In this document: positions 51,124-60,330 of the stretch, in pieces | Layout: each line of letters opens with the position of its first letter | How positions within the stretch are numbered: the first letter of the stretch is position 1 | NCBI RefSeq assembly: GCF_000012745.1 | Contig: NC_007404.1 | Coordinates: 1,984,001 to 2,048,000, forward strand | From: Thiobacillus denitrificans ATCC 25259 | GTDB taxonomy: Bacteria > Pseudomonadota > Gammaproteobacteria > Burkholderiales > Thiobacillaceae | Direction: 5' to 3' | Length of the DNA stretch: 64,000 bases | Program-made: the position numbers and the translations under genes | The notes under the pieces: generated by a model | Databases searched by the model: none | The model's input: only the letters and a program-made list of their open reading frames with translations | Told to the model about the DNA's origin: nothing

Positions 51124-51567
51124 TCAGTACATTCTGTAGGGCAGGAACTTGCCGTTCAGGACGATACGTACACGATCGCCTTTGGGGTCAGCCTCGCGCG
51201 AGATGTCCATCGAGAAATCGATCGCACTCATGATGCCGTCGCCGAATTCCTCGTGGATCAATTCCTTGATGCTCGTGCCATAGACGTTGATCAACTCGTA
51301 AAAGCGGTAGATCAACGGATCGGTCGGCACGGCGGTCGGCAAGGATCCCTTGTACGGCACGACCTGCAGCCCGTCGACCGCGTCGGCCGGCAGATCGAGC
51401 AGGCGGCCGACGGCGCCCGCTTGCGCGGCGCTCAGCGTCATCTGCCCGAGCAGCGCGGCCGCGGTCCATTCCTTGCTCTGGCCCGTCGCCTCGGCGAGCT
51501 GCGCCCATTTGAGTTGCTTGCGGCGCTTGCTGTCGAGGACGAGTTGGGTGACTTGGTCGCGTGTCAT
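51124..51567 (-). CDS. cynS: cyanate hydratase (cyanase)
   Basis: A 147-aa protein, family length. It converts cyanate and bicarbonate to ammonia and two CO2. The catalytic triad of the decamer interface is present at Arg88 and Glu91 (IYRFYELI) and Ser114 (GIMSAIDFS). The ATG shares ATGA with the stop of the phosphatase-kinase gene, so cyanase synthesis is coupled to it. The usual cynR/cynT partners are not visible. Confidence 0.96.
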   Translation of the reverse strand: MTRDQVTQLVLDSKRRKQLKWAQLAEATGQSKEWTAAALLGQMTLSAAQAGAVGRLLDLPADAVDGLQVVPYKGSLPTAVPTDPLIYRFYELINVYGTSIKELIHEEFGDGIMSAIDFSMDISREADPKGDRVRIVLNGKFLPYRMY

Positions 51568-53372
51568 CGCGATCTCCTTTCGCTGGGTTGGGAGGAAACG
51601 AATGCGGCGCCGCGCTCAGCCGACGGCTCTGCCGACGTGGCGGGCAACCGGGTGGCATGCAAGGCCGCGGCGAGCGCGACGACGACGAGCGCAAGCACGA
51701 GCGACAGTCCCTGCCAGAACGCGAGCGGATGGCGTTCGATCAGTGGCGAGGCGGGCCGGCTCGGCGAGGGGTGGCGCAGGTCGAACGTGAACTCGGACAG
51801 GTTCTCGTAGCGGCGTTCGGGCTCGGGGTGGACGGCCTTGCGGATCGCGTCGTCGACCCACGGTGGAATCGCGCGGCGGCCGTCGCGCAGCGAGCGATAA
51901 CGCAGTCTGCGCTGATCGGCCCGCGTCCTGTAGCGGGCGACCTGCGTGTCGTAAGGCAGCTCGCCGCTCAGCATCTGGTAGGTGATCACGCCGAGCGCGA
52001 ACAGGTCCGCGGCGCGCGTGCCGCCGTCCCCGAGCAGGCGCTCGGGGGCCGTGTATTGCAGCGTGCCGAGTTCGATGCCGCGCCCGGCCAGGGGGTCGGT
52101 CTCGCGCATACCGGCCACCTCGGTCGAGCCGAAGTCGATGATCTTCACGGTGCCGTTCGGCTCGATCATGATGTTCTCCGGCCGCAGATCCTGGTGCAGC
52201 ATCTCGAGCCGGTGAAACGCCCGCAGCCCGCGGGCGATCTGTTCGACGATGCCGCGCACGGTCTCGAGGTCGGGCCGCGGGTGATCGATCATCCACTGGC
52301 CCAGCGTCTGGCCTTCGACGAACTCCATCGCGGTGTACAGATAGCCCGGCTTGCGTCGTACCGGCGACGGTTTCAGCACGTGCGCGCTGTCGACACGGCG
52401 TGCGACCCACTCTTCCATCAGAAAGCGTTCGAGATAGCCCGCCTCACCCTGCAGCTCGATCGACGGCGCCTTGAGGATCACGCGGGCGCCGCTTTCCTCG
52501 TCGACGGCGAGGTAGACGTGGCTGCGGCTGCTCCCATGCACCTCGCGCACGATCGTATAGCCGTCGAAGCGCATGCGCCCCTGGAGGATGGGCGGAAGCG
52601 GCCGCGCGGCGAGCTGGTTGCGCAGTTCGCGCGCGCCTGCGTTGGGCAGCCTGTCGATTCTGAGGATCTGCACGGTCAGGTTGTCGGCGCTGCCCTGCGC
52701 GTAGGCCTGGCCGGCGATCGCCGCCGCGGCGCGGTCGAGGTCGTCGCCGTGCGTGGCGACGGCGTCGGCCACGAATCCTGCGGCGACGTGTTCGTAGACG
52801 CCGTCGGTCGCGAGCACGAAAACGTCGCCCGCCTCGAGCGCTTCGGCCCGGTAGTCGATTTCGAGCTGGGCATTGATCCCGAGCGCGCGGCCGAGATAGT
52901 GGACGTCGTCGGCAAGCCGCAGCCTGTGGTCGTTCGTCAGTTGCTCGAGCGTGCCGTCGCGCAGGCGGTAGATCCGCGTGTCGCCGACGTGGAAGAGGTG
53001 CGCCGTTGCCGACTTGACGACCAGCGCGCTCAAGGTGCAGACGTAGCCGCGGTCGCGCTCGTAGCGGTAGGGGCTGCGCTGGCTTTGCGCGTGCAGCCAC
53101 GCGTTGAGCGCCGTCAGCACGCGCTGTGCCGAGGTCTTGACCGACCAGGCATCTGGGGTGCAGAAATAATCCTCGAGGAAGCCGGCGACCGCGGCCTGCG
53201 CCGCGACATGGCCGACCGTGCTGCTGCTGATGCCGTCGGCCAGCGCGACAACGACGCCCTTGGCCCGCCGTTGCGTGGCTTCGGGGATACGAATGCCGTG
53301 AAAATCCTGGTTGATTTCCTTGCGTCCGCGGTCCGAATACTGCCCGGCCGATACTTCGAGTTCGCCGCGCAT
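51564..53372 (-). CDS. bifunctional PP2C-type phosphatase-Ser/Thr kinase membrane protein
   Basis: A 602-aa fusion. Residues 1-242 are a PP2C phosphatase with metal Asp residues in VALADGISS (D46), FHVGDTRIYR (D131), ATDGVYEH (D190) and SADNLTVQ (D230). Residues 268-535 are a Hanks-type kinase with Lys301 in VILKAP, the catalytic loop HQDLRPENIM (D395, N400; the usual HRD Arg is Gln) and IIDFGSTE (D413). A single C-terminal helix (about 551-571) anchors it to the membrane. The ATG at 53372 starts a normal phosphatase N-terminus. It lies 53 nt after the FNT gene and overlaps cynS. Confidence 0.92.
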   Translation of the reverse strand: MRGELEVSAGQYSDRGRKEINQDFHGIRIPEATQRRAKGVVVALADGISSSTVGHVAAQAAVAGFLEDYFCTPDAWSVKTSAQRVLTALNAWLHAQSQRSPYRYERDRGYVCTLSALVVKSATAHLFHVGDTRIYRLRDGTLEQLTNDHRLRLADDVHYLGRALGINAQLEIDYRAEALEAGDVFVLATDGVYEHVAAGFVADAVATHGDDLDRAAAAIAGQAYAQGSADNLTVQILRIDRLPNAGARELRNQLAARPLPPILQGRMRFDGYTIVREVHGSSRSHVYLAVDEESGARVILKAPSIELQGEAGYLERFLMEEWVARRVDSAHVLKPSPVRRKPGYLYTAMEFVEGQTLGQWMIDHPRPDLETVRGIVEQIARGLRAFHRLEMLHQDLRPENIMIEPNGTVKIIDFGSTEVAGMRETDPLAGRGIELGTLQYTAPERLLGDGGTRAADLFALGVITYQMLSGELPYDTQVARYRTRADQRRLRYRSLRDGRRAIPPWVDDAIRKAVHPEPERRYENLSEFTFDLRHPSPSRPASPLIERHPLAFWQGLSLVLALVVVALAAALHATRLPATSAEPSAERGAAFVSSQPSERRSR

Positions 53373-53425
53373 CGCCGGTCCCGCAAGCGGTGCCGGACCC
53401 GCCTCGGCGCGCCCGGCCGTGCCGC

Positions 53426-54271
53426 TCAATTGTAGGCGCGCTCGGCGTCGGCCTTGACCGGGTAAGACACCCGCTTGGGCGCGGTCCGGAGGTGCGTCGT
53501 GTAGAGCGTGAGACCGGTGAACGCAAGGCCGCCGACCAGATTGCCGAGCACGGTCGGGATCTCGTTCCAGATCAGGTAGTCCATGACCGAGAAATTGCCG
53601 CCCAGGATCAGTCCCGACGGGAACAGGAACATGTTGACCACCGAATGCTCGAACGCCATCGCGAAGAACAGCATGATCGGCATCCACATCGAGATCACCT
53701 TGCCGGTGACCGTCGTCGAGATCATCGCGCCGACGACGCCCATCGACACCATCCAGTTGCACAGCATGCCGCGGATGAAGAGCGTCAGCATCCCGGCCGC
53801 GCCGTAATCCTTGTAGCCGAGCGTGCGCGCTTCGCCGATGCCTGCGATCTTCTGGCCAACGTCGTTGGGTTCGACCGAGAAGCCGTAGGTGAAGACGATC
53901 GCCATCATGACCGCGACGGTCAACGCGCCGGCGAAGTTGCCGGCGAAGACGAGCCCCCAGTTGCGCAGAATGCCCTTCACCGTCACCCCGGGGCGCTTGT
54001 CGATCAGCGCGAGCGGCGTCAGCACGAACACCCCGGTCAAGAGATCGAAGCCCATCAGATAGAGCATCACGAAGCCGACCGGGAACAGCAGCGCGCCGAC
54101 CAGCGGCGAGCCGGTCTGCACCGTCATGCTGACCGCGAAGACCGCGGCGAGCGCGAGGATCGCGCCGGCCATGTAGGCCCGGATCAGCGTATCGCGCGTC
54201 GCCATGAAGACCTTGGCCTCGCCCGCGTCCACCATCTTCGTCACAAATTCGGAAGGCACCAGATATGCCAT
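53426..54271 (-). CDS. formate/nitrite transporter (FNT) family channel
   Basis: A 281-aa six-helix protein. FNT signatures are LMGFDLLTGVFVLTP in the first half, GNFAGAL, RGMLCNWMVSMGV and FEHSVVNMFLFPSGL, which contains the central-pore His209 of FocA numbering. FNT channels carry small monovalent anions such as formate, nitrite, hydrosulfide and lactate. GAGGAGAAAT precedes the ATG at 54271. It heads a three-gene set with the phosphatase-kinase and cyanase, so cyanate or nitrite import is a plausible role. Confidence 0.92.
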   Translation of the reverse strand: MAYLVPSEFVTKMVDAGEAKVFMATRDTLIRAYMAGAILALAAVFAVSMTVQTGSPLVGALLFPVGFVMLYLMGFDLLTGVFVLTPLALIDKRPGVTVKGILRNWGLVFAGNFAGALTVAVMMAIVFTYGFSVEPNDVGQKIAGIGEARTLGYKDYGAAGMLTLFIRGMLCNWMVSMGVVGAMISTTVTGKVISMWMPIMLFFAMAFEHSVVNMFLFPSGLILGGNFSVMDYLIWNEIPTVLGNLVGGLAFTGLTLYTTHLRTAPKRVSYPVKADAERAYN

Positions 54272-54630
54272 GACATTTCTCCTCGTCGCTATGAACCGTC
54301 CTGGCTGCGGCGCTGCAGCCACGTCAGCTGCCTTCTAGCAACAAGCCTGCCACGCCGCAGGACGTCGCTATGCCGTTGTTCCGTATGGGACTTCGTGGAG
54401 ACGGGCCCTGCCGGGGCAGCAGCGCGACGGGCGCGATGCACCGCGATGCGAGCGCGCGCCTGTTTGTGGTGCACCGCGAGGACGTGCGTCGTGCCGGTCG
54501 CGCGGCGCCCGACGATGACCCGAGCGGGCGACGCACCGGCCAGACATGCCATACGCATCCGCGTCATGGCTTGGCATAATCCCAACCCCGGCTCCTGCCG
54601 GCCCGCTCACTCCGACGCGACTTCCGAACC
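54272..54630. other. 359-bp region without a convincing gene
   Basis: The divergent gap between the FNT gene and tex. An open frame of 69 codons at 54370-54579 on the plus strand lacks a ribosome-binding site and is Arg/Ala-rich, as expected from composition. The region should hold both promoters, but I could not pick a confident -35/-10 pair. Confidence 0.55.
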
Positions 54631-57033
54631 ATGCTCCCGCCCATTGCACACCGCCTCGCCGCCGAGGTTGCCGCCACCCCGGCCCAGGTCGCCGCCGCCA
54701 TCGCCCTGCTCGACGAGGGGGCGACCGTGCCCTTCATCGCGCGCTACCGCAAGGAAGCGACCGGCGGACTCGACGACGCGCAACTGCGCCTGCTCGAAGA
54801 CCGGCTGCGCTACCTGCGCGAACTCGAAGCGCGCCGCGCGGCGATCATCGATTCGGTCAACGAGCAGGGCAAGATGACGCCCGAGCTGCTGAGCGCGCTC
54901 TCGCTCGCGGCGGACAAGACGCAGCTCGAAGACCTCTATCTTCCGTACAAGCCCAAGCGACGCACGAAGGCGCAGATCGCGCAGGAAGCCGGCCTCGCGC
55001 CGCTGGCCGATGCCCTGCTCGCGAACCCGCTGCTCGACCCCGAACACGAGGCAGGCGCTTACCTGCGCGAGCCGTTCGCAACCGACGCGGGCGAGAATCC
55101 GGGCGTTCCCGACACGAAGGCGGCGCTCGACGGTGCGCGGCAAATCCTGATGGAGCGCTTCGCCGAAGACGCAACGCTGCTGCAAGACCTGCGCGACTAC
55201 CTGCTCGAGCACGGCGTCGTCGAATCGAAGCTGCGCGAGGGCAAGGCGAGCGCGGCGGAAAAATACGCCGACTACTTCGACTATGCCGAGGCGCTCGCCG
55301 CGATTCCGTCGCACCGCGCGCTCGCGCTGCTGCGCGGCCGCCGCGAGGACCTGCTCGACGTGCGGCTGCGCCTCGACAGCGAGGAGGAGCGTCCGGCCTG
55401 GAGCGCGCCGCACAACCCCTGCGAGGCGCGCATCGCGCGGCGCTTCGGCATCGCCGACCAGAACCGCCCGGCCGACCGCTGGCTGATGGACACGGTGCGC
55501 TTCACCTGGCGCGTGAAGAGCTTCATGCACCTCGAACTCGAATTGATGGGCGCGCTGCGCAGCCGCGCCGAGGCCGAAGCGATCAAGGTTTTCGCGCGCA
55601 ACCTCAAGGACCTGCTGCTCGCCGCGCCGGGCGGCCCGCACGTGACAATGGGGCTCGACCCGGGCGTGCGCACCGGCGTCAAGGTCGCCGTCGTCGACGA
55701 GACCGGCAAGGTCGTCGACACCGCGGTGATCTATCCGCATGCGCCAAAAAACGACTGGGACGGTTCCTTGCACGCGCTCGGCAAACTCGCGGAGAAACAT
55801 CACGTCACGCTGATCGCGATCGGCAACGGCACCGCGTCGCGCGAGACCGACAAGCTCGCACGCGAGCTCATCACACTGCGCCCCGAGCTCGGACTCACGA
55901 GCATCGTCGTATCGGAGGCCGGCGCCTCGGTCTATTCCGCGTCGGCCTACGCCTCGCAGGAACTCCCCGAGCTCGACGTCTCGCTGCGCGGCGCAGTCTC
56001 GATCGCGCGCCGGCTGCAGGACCCGCTCGCCGAACTCGTGAAGATCGACCCCAAGTCGATCGGCGTCGGCCAGTACCAGCATGACGTCAGCCAGTTCGAC
56101 CTCGCGCGCGCGCTCGACGCCGTCGTCGAGGACTGCGTCAACGCCGTCGGCGTCGACGTCAACACGGCCTCGGCGCCTTTGCTCGCGCGCGTTTCCGGCC
56201 TCGGCACGAGCGTCGCGCATGCGATCGTCGCCCACCGTGACGCCAAGGGCCGTTTCGCGACGCGTGGCCAGCTGCGTGAGGTCCCGCGTCTCGGCGAGAA
56301 GACCTTCGAGCAGGCCGCGGGCTTCCTGCGCATCGTCGGCGGCGACGACCCGCTCGACGCGTCGGCCGTCCACCCGGAGTCCTATCCGCTGGTGCAGCGC
56401 ATCCTCGCCGACATCAAGCAGGAACTGAAAGCGGTCATCGGCAACGTCCAGGTGCTGAAAACGCTCAGCGCGGCGAAATACGCCGACGAGAAATTCGGCA
56501 TGCCGACGATCAGCGACATTCTCAGGGAGCTCGAGAAGCCCGGCCGCGATCCGCGCCCGGAATTCGCGACCGCGGCATTCAGGGACGGCATCGAAACCCT
56601 CGCTGACCTCAAACCCGAGATGGTTCTCGAAGGCGTCGTCACCAACGTCGCCGCGTTCGGCGCCTTCGTCGATATCGGCGTGCACCAGGACGGCCTCGTC
56701 CACATCTCGGCCCTGTCGAACAGCTTCGTCAAGGACCCCCACACCGTCGTCAAGGCCGGGCAGATCGTAAAGGTCAAGGTGCTCGAGGTCGACGAGAAGC
56801 GCAAGCGCATCGCGCTGACGATGCGGCTGGGCGACGCGGCCGCAGGGAACACCGCGCGGCACGAGACCAGGCAGACGCGGCACGAGGCAGGTCAGGCGCG
56901 GCGCGGGCTGGGGCAGGCGCCGCGCGAGGCACGCCCCGCGCCGGGCAAAGGGTCCGGCGGCAAACCGAATCGCCCGACCGCGGCAGCGCCGGCGGGCGCG
57001 ATGGCCGCGGCTTTCGCCAAGCTGAAGCGGTAA
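54631..57033 (+). CDS. tex: Tex family RNA-binding transcription accessory protein
   Basis: An 800-aa protein. The N-terminal region has [20 protein letters not shown] and [15 protein letters not shown], then the YqgF-like nuclease fold ([17 protein letters not shown]), helix-hairpin-helix motifs ([16 protein letters not shown]) and an S1 domain ([20 protein letters not shown] ... [19 protein letters not shown]). Tex and its relatives bind nucleic acid and elongating RNA polymerase. The tail after the S1 domain is Arg/Gly/Ala-rich and strain-specific in appearance. Confidence 0.96.
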   Translation: MLPPIAHRLAAEVAATPAQVAAAIALLDEGATVPFIARYRKEATGGLDDAQLRLLEDRLRYLRELEARRAAIIDSVNEQGKMTPELLSALSLAADKTQLEDLYLPYKPKRRTKAQIAQEAGLAPLADALLANPLLDPEHEAGAYLREPFATDAGENPGVPDTKAALDGARQILMERFAEDATLLQDLRDYLLEHGVVESKLREGKASAAEKYADYFDYAEALAAIPSHRALALLRGRREDLLDVRLRLDSEEERPAWSAPHNPCEARIARRFGIADQNRPADRWLMDTVRFTWRVKSFMHLELELMGALRSRAEAEAIKVFARNLKDLLLAAPGGPHVTMGLDPGVRTGVKVAVVDETGKVVDTAVIYPHAPKNDWDGSLHALGKLAEKHHVTLIAIGNGTASRETDKLARELITLRPELGLTSIVVSEAGASVYSASAYASQELPELDVSLRGAVSIARRLQDPLAELVKIDPKSIGVGQYQHDVSQFDLARALDAVVEDCVNAVGVDVNTASAPLLARVSGLGTSVAHAIVAHRDAKGRFATRGQLREVPRLGEKTFEQAAGFLRIVGGDDPLDASAVHPESYPLVQRILADIKQELKAVIGNVQVLKTLSAAKYADEKFGMPTISDILRELEKPGRDPRPEFATAAFRDGIETLADLKPEMVLEGVVTNVAAFGAFVDIGVHQDGLVHISALSNSFVKDPHTVVKAGQIVKVKVLEVDEKRKRIALTMRLGDAAAGNTARHETRQTRHEAGQARRGLGQAPREARPAPGKGSGGKPNRPTAAAPAGAMAAAFAKLKR

Positions 57034-57343
57034 TCCGGTTCCCCGCCCCCCGGGACGGCCTTGCGATACGTACGGCCCGGGGCAGGTACCCCGGGCCGCG
57101 TCCGCAGCACAGCAGGGGTTCTGCCTGCCCGCACGCCGTCATCCCTGCGAAATCGCGCCGCTCAGCCGCCTCGCCGACTCGCGCCCGCAGCGCGGGCCGA
57201 AGTGAAGCAAGGTCCATTCCCCGTTGCGTCATCCCGCCTGCCTAAACTTTTGCCTTCCGGCGTCCGTTATACGGTAAACGGCGCGTGCGCCCGGCGGGCG
57301 CTCCCGTCTGCGGCCGCGCGATCGATACCAACAAGGCTGCTCT
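57034..57343. other. 310-bp gap after tex, gene-free apart from a strong hairpin
   Basis: No frame with a start and Shine-Dalgarno was found. Near its start lies a perfect 10-bp inverted repeat (57073-57098). The remainder is GC-rich with an AT-richer patch at about 57240-57280 that may hold the promoter of the lipoprotein gene. Confidence 0.55.
57073..57098. terminator. stem-loop after tex, possible terminator
   Basis: CGGCCCGGGG (57073-57082) and CCCCGGGCCG (57089-57098) pair perfectly around the loop CAGGTA, 40 nt after the tex stop. No T-run follows, so it would be an atypical terminator or an mRNA 3'-end protector. Confidence 0.5.
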
Positions 57344-57811
57344 TTGCACCGGATTTTGAGGCGACCCAGCTTGCGTACACCCATCGACCTGTCCCTGTCC
57401 CGACTCCCCCGCGCGCGCCGGGCCCTCGCCGTCCTGCTGCTCGCGGTCGGCACTGCCGGCTGCGATCCGATCTCGCTGACCGCCGCGTCGCTCGGCGCCG
57501 GCGTCGGCGTTTCGCACACGCTCAACGGCATCATCTACCGGACGTTCACCGCGCCCATGAAGACCGTGGAAAACGGCAGCGTGCAGGCGATGCGCGACAT
57601 GGGCGTCAAAGTCGTCTCGCGCTCGACCAACCAGGAGGGCGAGCGCGTGATCAACGCCACGGCGAGGGACCGCGAGATCGAGGTGCTGCTGGAACCCCTC
57701 ACCAAGCGAACCACGCGCATGCGTGTCATTGCCAGTAACGGCCTGCTGAAGGACAGTGCCACCGCGCAGGAAATCATGCTTCAAACTGAACGGGTTCTTT
57801 CCAAGGGATAA
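57344..57811 (+). CDS. small lipoprotein, DUF3568-like
   Basis: A 155-aa frame. A basic start and hydrophobic stretch lead to a lipobox (LLLAVGTAGC), so the mature protein begins with a lipidated Cys. The remainder, with LGAGVGVSHTLNGIIYRTF and repeated strand-helix units about mutual comparison (MGVKVVSRS ... REIEVLLEPLTKRTTRMRV), fits DUF3568. Starts are TTG at 57344 or TTG at 57371; the latter has GAGG about nine bases upstream. It lies 17 nt before the Thr-rich secreted protein gene. Confidence 0.75.
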   Translation: MHRILRRPSLRTPIDLSLSRLPRARRALAVLLLAVGTAGCDPISLTAASLGAGVGVSHTLNGIIYRTFTAPMKTVENGSVQAMRDMGVKVVSRSTNQEGERVINATARDREIEVLLEPLTKRTTRMRVIASNGLLKDSATAQEIMLQTERVLSKG

Positions 57812-57828
57812 CAGAGAGGAGACAGACC

Positions 57829-58845
57829 ATGCAGCCCATCGCCACCCCGCACCTGCAGTCGATACTGCTTGCCTGCGCGATCGCCGTAGCCTTCCCCGCC
57901 GTTGCGGAAGACGCGACGACGACAAGCAACACGAGCACGACCGGCACGACCACGACGTCGAGCACGACGACCGCTACCTCCGCCATCGGCAGCTCGGCGA
58001 CGACCGAGGCGAAACTCGCCGCCGAATTCGCCGATTTCCTCGGTGGCGAGACGCAGGCGAAGAGCGTGGTCTCGAGCCTGCGCCAGGGCACGTACAACGC
58101 GGATGCGGAATCGTCGACCGCCCCGGCCACCACGACTTCGTCAACGTCGACGACGGGGACGACGGGCAGCACGACGGGGACGACGACCGGCAACACGGGC
58201 ACAACGGCGACGGCGACCAGCGGGTCGACGGGCACGATGGGTTATGGCGAAGTGCGCATGACCTTGCGCCTCGCGCAAGCGCAGCTTGACCAGATGGGCA
58301 TCACGCAACCGACGGACGCGGAACTGGCCGCAGTCCTGCAGGGCGGCGAAGTCGGCGGCACCCAGGTCGATGGCATCCTCGCGCTGCGCGCCGACGGCAT
58401 GGGCTGGGGCCAGATCGCGCAAAAATCCGGGATGACCGTCGGTCAACTGATGGGCAAAGCGCCGGCCAAGACGGCCACGGTGACGACGAGCGCGAGCGCT
58501 AGCAAGGCCGGCAAGCCTTCCGCTACGACGACAACGCGCTCGGCGTCTGCGCCCCAGGCGCGCGCGAACGGCTACATTCCGAGTTCGCCGAAGGCCGGCT
58601 CGACACAGGCCCGTTCCAACGGCTATATCCCGAGCGGCAAATCGAACGGGGCGGGCATCGTCAGCGGCGCGGGCGACCGCATGACCGCCGCTGCCGGCGT
58701 GAACCGCGGACAGACGCACAAGGCGGGCGCCAACGTCCAGAGCGGCGGAGGGAGCGTCTCGGCCGGCGGTCGTCTGGTCTCGATGGGCGGCGGGAGCCGC
58801 GCCGGCGCGTCGGTCGACAACCCGGGCCACGCACGCAAGAACTGA
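57829..58845 (+). CDS. secreted Thr/Ser-rich protein with GMGWGQIA and NGYIPS motifs
   Basis: A 338-aa exported protein (signal peptide ending PAVAEDAT) with GAGAGGAGAC before the ATG. Two Thr/Gly/Ser tracts (about 29-50 and 98-132) flank a small helical segment (AKLAAEFADFLGG). A second folded segment follows (138-210) with RLAQAQLDQMGITQPTDAEL and LRADGMGWGQIAQKSGMTVG. The tail carries two copies of ARaNGYIPS or ARSNGYIPS (245-269) and Gly/Ser-rich sequence to the end. No cysteine-rich or enzyme motif is present. Probably a periplasmic or cell-surface protein; family function unknown. Confidence 0.75.
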   Translation: MQPIATPHLQSILLACAIAVAFPAVAEDATTTSNTSTTGTTTTSSTTTATSAIGSSATTEAKLAAEFADFLGGETQAKSVVSSLRQGTYNADAESSTAPATTTSSTSTTGTTGSTTGTTTGNTGTTATATSGSTGTMGYGEVRMTLRLAQAQLDQMGITQPTDAELAAVLQGGEVGGTQVDGILALRADGMGWGQIAQKSGMTVGQLMGKAPAKTATVTTSASASKAGKPSATTTTRSASAPQARANGYIPSSPKAGSTQARSNGYIPSGKSNGAGIVSGAGDRMTAAAGVNRGQTHKAGANVQSGGGSVSAGGRLVSMGGGSRAGASVDNPGHARKN

Positions 58846-58853
58846 GCTTCGTT

Positions 58854-58874
58854 CCCGGCCCTTCCGCGGCCGGG
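58854..58874. terminator. hairpin between convergent genes
   Basis: CCCGGCC (58854-58860) pairs with GGCCGGG (58868-58874) 8 nt after the secreted protein stop. A second hairpin, ACCCGG/CCGGGT, lies near 58919-58937 beside the stop of the reductase on the other strand. Neither has a long T-run; together they may terminate the convergent transcripts. Confidence 0.45.
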
Positions 58875-58949
58875 CCGCCCTCCCTTCCTCTGGCCGACGA
58901 CGCTCGGCCCCCTCGCGAACCCGGGATTCGTTCCGGGTCCGCCGAGGCA

Positions 58950-59615
58950 TTACTGTTCGAACACCAGGCTCTCCGCCCGCGCGCCGAGATCGGTCAGCGC
59001 GCCGTTGACGGCTTCCATGAAAGGCGGCGGTCCGCAGACATAGAAATTCTGCGTGAAGTCGTCAATCGTTTCTTCGAGAAAAGCGCGATCGATGCGCCGA
59101 TGCGCGTACCCCGGTGCATCCGCCGCGGTCGTCAGCAGGAGGCAGCGCTCGCCTAGCAGATGCCGCAATTCCTTTTCGCAGATCACGTCGCCCGGCGTCT
59201 TGTTCGAGAAGATCAGGGTCTGACCGGCGAGCTCGCCCCGGTGCGCACGTTCGCGCAGGATCGCGAGAAAAGGCGTAATGCCGGCGCCGCCCGCGACGAA
59301 CACGCCCGGCCCCTTGTACTGGATCGTGCCGAAAGGCTCCGACATCAGCATTTCCGCACCGGGTTCCAGCCGGTGCAGCGCGTCGGTCACGCCGGCGTGG
59401 CTTGGGTAGCCCTTGATCGTGAATTCGAGCACCGCGTCCGCCGCGAGCCCGGTCGGCGTGAAAGGCCGGCGCTGCTCGCGCAGGCCGGGTCGATCGATCG
59501 CGAGTTCGACGCCCTGGCCCGGCATGACGGAAAACCCCGGCGGCTTGCTGACGATGAAGCGCTTCACGTCATGGGTGACGAACTGGGTCATGAGAAGCTT
59601 GACGGCGTGGTCCAT
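58950..59615 (-). CDS. ferredoxin-NADP reductase-like FAD/NAD(P) oxidoreductase
   Basis: A 221-aa flavoprotein of the ferredoxin reductase superfamily. The FAD-binding motif appears as RRPFTPTG instead of the usual RxYS/T; the NAD(P) site has VAGGAGITPFLAI and the C-terminal side VCGPPPFMEAV. There is no fused 2Fe-2S ferredoxin domain. It moves electrons between NAD(P)H and an unknown acceptor. It is divergent from the DUF1003 gene. Confidence 0.88.
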   Translation of the reverse strand: MDHAVKLLMTQFVTHDVKRFIVSKPPGFSVMPGQGVELAIDRPGLREQRRPFTPTGLAADAVLEFTIKGYPSHAGVTDALHRLEPGAEMLMSEPFGTIQYKGPGVFVAGGAGITPFLAILRERAHRGELAGQTLIFSNKTPGDVICEKELRHLLGERCLLLTTAADAPGYAHRRIDRAFLEETIDDFTQNFYVCGPPPFMEAVNGALTDLGARAESLVFEQ

Positions 59616-59790
59616 GGTTCGGCTCCGGATGGGGATGCTTTCAGCTTAGACATGGGCCCGCCCCCCGGACGGCCCCGGCGGGACATCGCCAGGATTCCTA
59701 CGCGGGAATGGGTTGAGGACCTATGGAGGCGACGCCGCCGAACGTGTATCAGGATAGCTATCTGCCCGCGCGGGCCGTCCTGACCTCACC

Positions 59791-60315
59791 ATGCCTCGCC
59801 CTACTTCTGACCGACCCAACCCGATCACCGAACAGAACATCGAGCATATCGTCCGGCTGCAGCGGCAGGCCGACAAGAAGCGCTCGGGCGCCGAACGCCT
59901 CGCCGACCTCGTCGCCCGCGTCGCCGGCGGCTCGCCTTTCATCGTTTTTCACGCCCTCTGGTTCGGCGCGTGGATCGTGCTCAACCTCGGCGCGGTCCCG
60001 GCGATCCGGCCCTGGGACCCGTTTCCGTTCGGCCTCCTGACGCTCGTGGTCTCGCTCGAAGCGATCTTTCTCTCGCTGCTGGTCCTGATGGCGCAGAACC
60101 GCTTGAGCCAGGACGCCGACAGGCGCGCGCAGCTCGATCTCCAGATCAACATACTCGCCGAGCAGGAGAGCACCGCGACGCTGAAAATGCTCGAGCAGAT
60201 CTGTGAACACCTCGGCATCGACAACGCCGGCGAGGAGGAGCGCGAACTGGCGACCGCGACCGACGTCAGCGAACTCGCGAAATCGCTCGACGACAAACTC
60301 ACTTCGGAGAGCTGA
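59791..60315 (+). CDS. DUF1003 membrane protein
   Basis: A 174-aa protein. The family core is GSPFIVFHALWFGAWIVLN, WDPFPFGLLTLVVSLEAIFLS and MAQNRLSQDADRRAQLDL, two membrane helices followed by a cytoplasmic coiled segment. Function unknown. It is convergent with the next gene, with 15 nt between stops. A 10-bp palindrome, GATAGCTATC, lies at 59753-59762 upstream. Confidence 0.9.
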   Translation: MPRPTSDRPNPITEQNIEHIVRLQRQADKKRSGAERLADLVARVAGGSPFIVFHALWFGAWIVLNLGAVPAIRPWDPFPFGLLTLVVSLEAIFLSLLVLMAQNRLSQDADRRAQLDLQINILAEQESTATLKMLEQICEHLGIDNAGEEERELATATDVSELAKSLDDKLTSES

Positions 60316-60330
60316 CGCGGCGAGGCCGAC

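Noticed and set aside
51561-53435. A 624-codon plus-strand frame
   Set aside because: It is antisense to the phosphatase-kinase gene, whose active sites are complete. Composition explains the open frame.
54607-56883. A 758-codon minus-strand frame
   Set aside because: It is antisense to tex. The sense protein has full Tex domain order, while the antisense translation has none.
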